Shown in pieces: positions 5,151-6,740 of a DNA stretch of 6,740 bases (its first letter is position 1; each line of letters begins with the position of its first letter). A program made the translations under genes and the position numbers. The notes below the pieces were generated by a model. That model was not told where the DNA came from. It did not search any database and saw nothing but the letters and a program-made list of their open reading frames with translations. This stretch comes from Candidatus Acetothermia bacterium (lineage in GTDB: Bacteria; Bipolaricaulota; Bipolaricaulia; RBG-16-55-9; DRXL01): NCBI GenBank assembly GCA_028275205.1, contig JAPWVB010000064.1, positions 1 to 6,740 of the forward strand. The letters run 5' to 3'.

Positions 5151-6734
5151 CTAGCGCAGCGGCACGAACCGCGCGCTGCCCCCGCCACGCGGGATGATCG
5201 TCAGGAGAACCTGAGCGTCGTCAGGAAGCTCGCTCACGAGCTTGTTCCAATCGTCTAGGCTCTTGACGGGCTGACGATTGATCTCTATGATCAGATCGCC
5301 CACTTGCAGCCCAGCCCAAAACGCCCGACTCCCTGGCTGCACCGACTCGATCACGACCCCTTGGGCATCCGCAGGGAGATTGAGCTGTTGCGCGAGCTGC
5401 GGCGTGAGCGCTTGCACCTTCAGCCCGAACTTTTCAACGCCCTGCCCCTGCGGGAGCGGTTGGCTTGGGGGAACGGGCGTGGGGCTCAGAAGAGCTTGCT
5501 CGCTAGGGCGCTCCCCAAGAGTCACCTCGACCGTCTGGCGCGCCCCGTTGCGGAGAATCTCTAATTGAACTTTCGAGCCCACCGGCCGGTACATGATCTC
5601 TTGCTGAAGCTCAAAGACCCTCTTGACGGGCTTGCCATCCACGCTCAGCACGATGTCGCCCCGCTGCAAGATCCCATACGAGGGGCCATCGGGTCGGACA
5701 TCGGCGATCAAGACTCCTGAGTAGGGCTCGACTCCAAACTGCGGCGCGATCTCCTCCGTCAGCTCTTGGATGACGACCCCAAGCCAAGCTCTGGTCACCT
5801 TGCCCGAAGCGAGCAAGCTGGGCAGCACCCGCAACGCGGCATTGATCGGGATCGCAAAATTGATCCCCTCGGCATTCACGGCGATCGCCGTGTTGATCCC
5901 GATGACACGCCCCAAGGCGTCCAAGAGCGGGCCGCCGGAGTTGCCCGGATTGATCGCAGCATCAGTTTGGATCATATCTTGGAATCGTCCTGAGCCGTCG
6001 GGCTTGGGAAAGTCCCGATGGAGCGCGCTGATGATCCCCGCGGTGACCGTGTGCTGAAAGCCCAAGGGGTTCCCGATCGCTATAGCCCAGTCGCCGATCT
6101 CGATCTTATCAGAATCTCCTAGCTCGACCGTGGGCAGCTGTTCCACGTTGATCCCCTTGGGGCGGACGACCGCCACATCTAAGAACGCATCCCCACCGAC
6201 GAGCTCGCCCTCAAACGTGCGTCCATCGGGCAGAGTAACGCGGATGCTCGTCGCATCTTGGACGACGTGATTGTTGGTGATGATGATCTTCTGGCCCTGA
6301 AACTCGGTGATGAACCCACTCCCGAGCGAGCGCTCGACGCGCTGATCGCGCTCGAATGGTCCTCCGAAGAACCGCCGCCAGAAGGGATCATCGAAGAAGT
6401 CCTCAAACGGGCTGCGGAACGCGCTCTTCTTGATGACCTCAAGCTGCACCACGGCCGGGCCGGCCCGCTTGATCGCGGTCTTGATGGCGTTCTGCCCCGC
6501 CGCGACAATCAACTGCTCGATCTGCTCCTTGGTCAGCTGGGAGAAGAGATCTGCGCTTGGGGTTGCGGGCGCTTGCGCCAGCGTGATCGGGGCTTGGGGC
6601 AGCGGTTGCGGGCGCTCCGTCACCGCCGGCGGCTGTGGCGCTGGAGGAGCGTGGCGTTGCCACGACCAGTCCAGAGCGACGCCGGCTAAGAACGCCAATG
6701 CTCCTACACTGACGATGAGTATCGCTTTCTTCAT
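5151..6734 (-). CDS. htrA: HtrA/DegP-type periplasmic serine protease with two PDZ domains
   Basis: This 527-residue S1C-family protease degrades or holds misfolded proteins outside the cytoplasm. Residues 1-21 (MKKAILIVSVGALAFLAGVA) are a signal peptide or membrane anchor; there is no clear Ala-X-Ala cleavage site, so an anchor is plausible. A proline-rich stretch follows (29-57). The trypsin-like domain spans about 85-305, with catalytic His 156 (TNNHVV), Asp 186 (FLDVAVV) and Ser 266 (NPGNSGGP). The LA-loop-like segment EDFFDDPFWRRFFGG (111-125) is typical of DegP/DegQ relatives. PDZ1 lies at about 317-408 (WLGVVIQEL, with PSYGILQRGDIVLSVDG) and PDZ2 at about 435-517 (AFWAGLQVGDLIIEINRQPV), separated by a second proline-rich linker (417-431). 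The chain is somewhat longer than usual because of the two linkers. All catalytic residues are intact. Only 6 bases upstream of the ATG are visible, so its ribosome binding site and promoter cannot be judged. tRNA-Pro follows on the same strand. Confidence 0.95.
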   Translation of the reverse strand: MKKAILIVSVGALAFLAGVALDWSWQRHAPPAPQPPAVTERPQPLPQAPITLAQAPATPSADLFSQLTKEQIEQLIVAAGQNAIKTAIKRAGPAVVQLEVIKKSAFRSPFEDFFDDPFWRRFFGGPFERDQRVERSLGSGFITEFQGQKIIITNNHVVQDATSIRVTLPDGRTFEGELVGGDAFLDVAVVRPKGINVEQLPTVELGDSDKIEIGDWAIAIGNPLGFQHTVTAGIISALHRDFPKPDGSGRFQDMIQTDAAINPGNSGGPLLDALGRVIGINTAIAVNAEGINFAIPINAALRVLPSLLASGKVTRAWLGVVIQELTEEIAPQFGVEPYSGVLIADVRPDGPSYGILQRGDIVLSVDGKPVKRVFELQQEIMYRPVGSKVQLEILRNGARQTVEVTLGERPSEQALLSPTPVPPSQPLPQGQGVEKFGLKVQALTPQLAQQLNLPADAQGVVIESVQPGSRAFWAGLQVGDLIIEINRQPVKSLDDWNKLVSELPDDAQVLLTIIPRGGGSARFVPLR

Positions 6735-6740
6735 AGGGCT

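Noticed and set aside
5881..5888. GCGATCGC, the cyanobacterial HIP1 octamer
   Set aside because: I noticed only one copy in 6.7 kb, so it does not indicate a cyanobacterial genome; it is expected given the overall GATC excess.

Overview
The window is a compact bacterial segment (GC estimated by eye in the high 50s percent) with five protein genes and one tRNA. Evidence for a bacterium is a tRNA-Pro with an encoded CCA end, a two-PDZ HtrA/DegP protease with an N-terminal export or anchor segment, a VanZ-like membrane protein and a NitT/TauT-type ABC importer. The NDP-forming acyl-CoA synthetase and the double-length fused permease would fit an uncultured or thermophilic lineage such as Bipolaricaulota/Acetothermia or Chloroflexi, but that placement is a weak guess from gene content.

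Layout. Bases 1-1407 (+) are the 3' part of an ADP-forming acyl-CoA synthetase whose start lies before the window. Its stop overlaps by 6 bp the stop of a convergent minus-strand operon. Read in the direction of transcription, that operon is a fused two-domain ABC permease (4848-3085), an ABC ATPase with a C-terminal accessory domain (3080-1752) and a small VanZ-like membrane protein (1755-1402). The genes are separated by 4 bp and then overlap by 4 bp (ATGA). No substrate-binding protein is present. Upstream of the operon lie a 72-bp imperfect palindromic repeat and tRNA-Pro(CGG) (5066-4988, -), which has its own likely promoter just after the stop codon of the HtrA protease gene (6734-5151, -).

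The most unusual feature is a run of five perfect mini-hairpins with three-base loops, 118 bp long, inside the permease gene. It encodes an arginine-rich interdomain linker of about 40 residues. A hairpin of the same design abuts the 5' end of the tRNA, and a proline-rich HtrA linker may also be repeat-derived. This suggests that small palindromic elements are spreading in this genome and are tolerated in frame at protein linkers. I do not see a wholly new multi-gene system. The ABC/VanZ operon of unknown substrate, with tandem winged-helix-like modules on its ATPase, is the most function-relevant puzzle.
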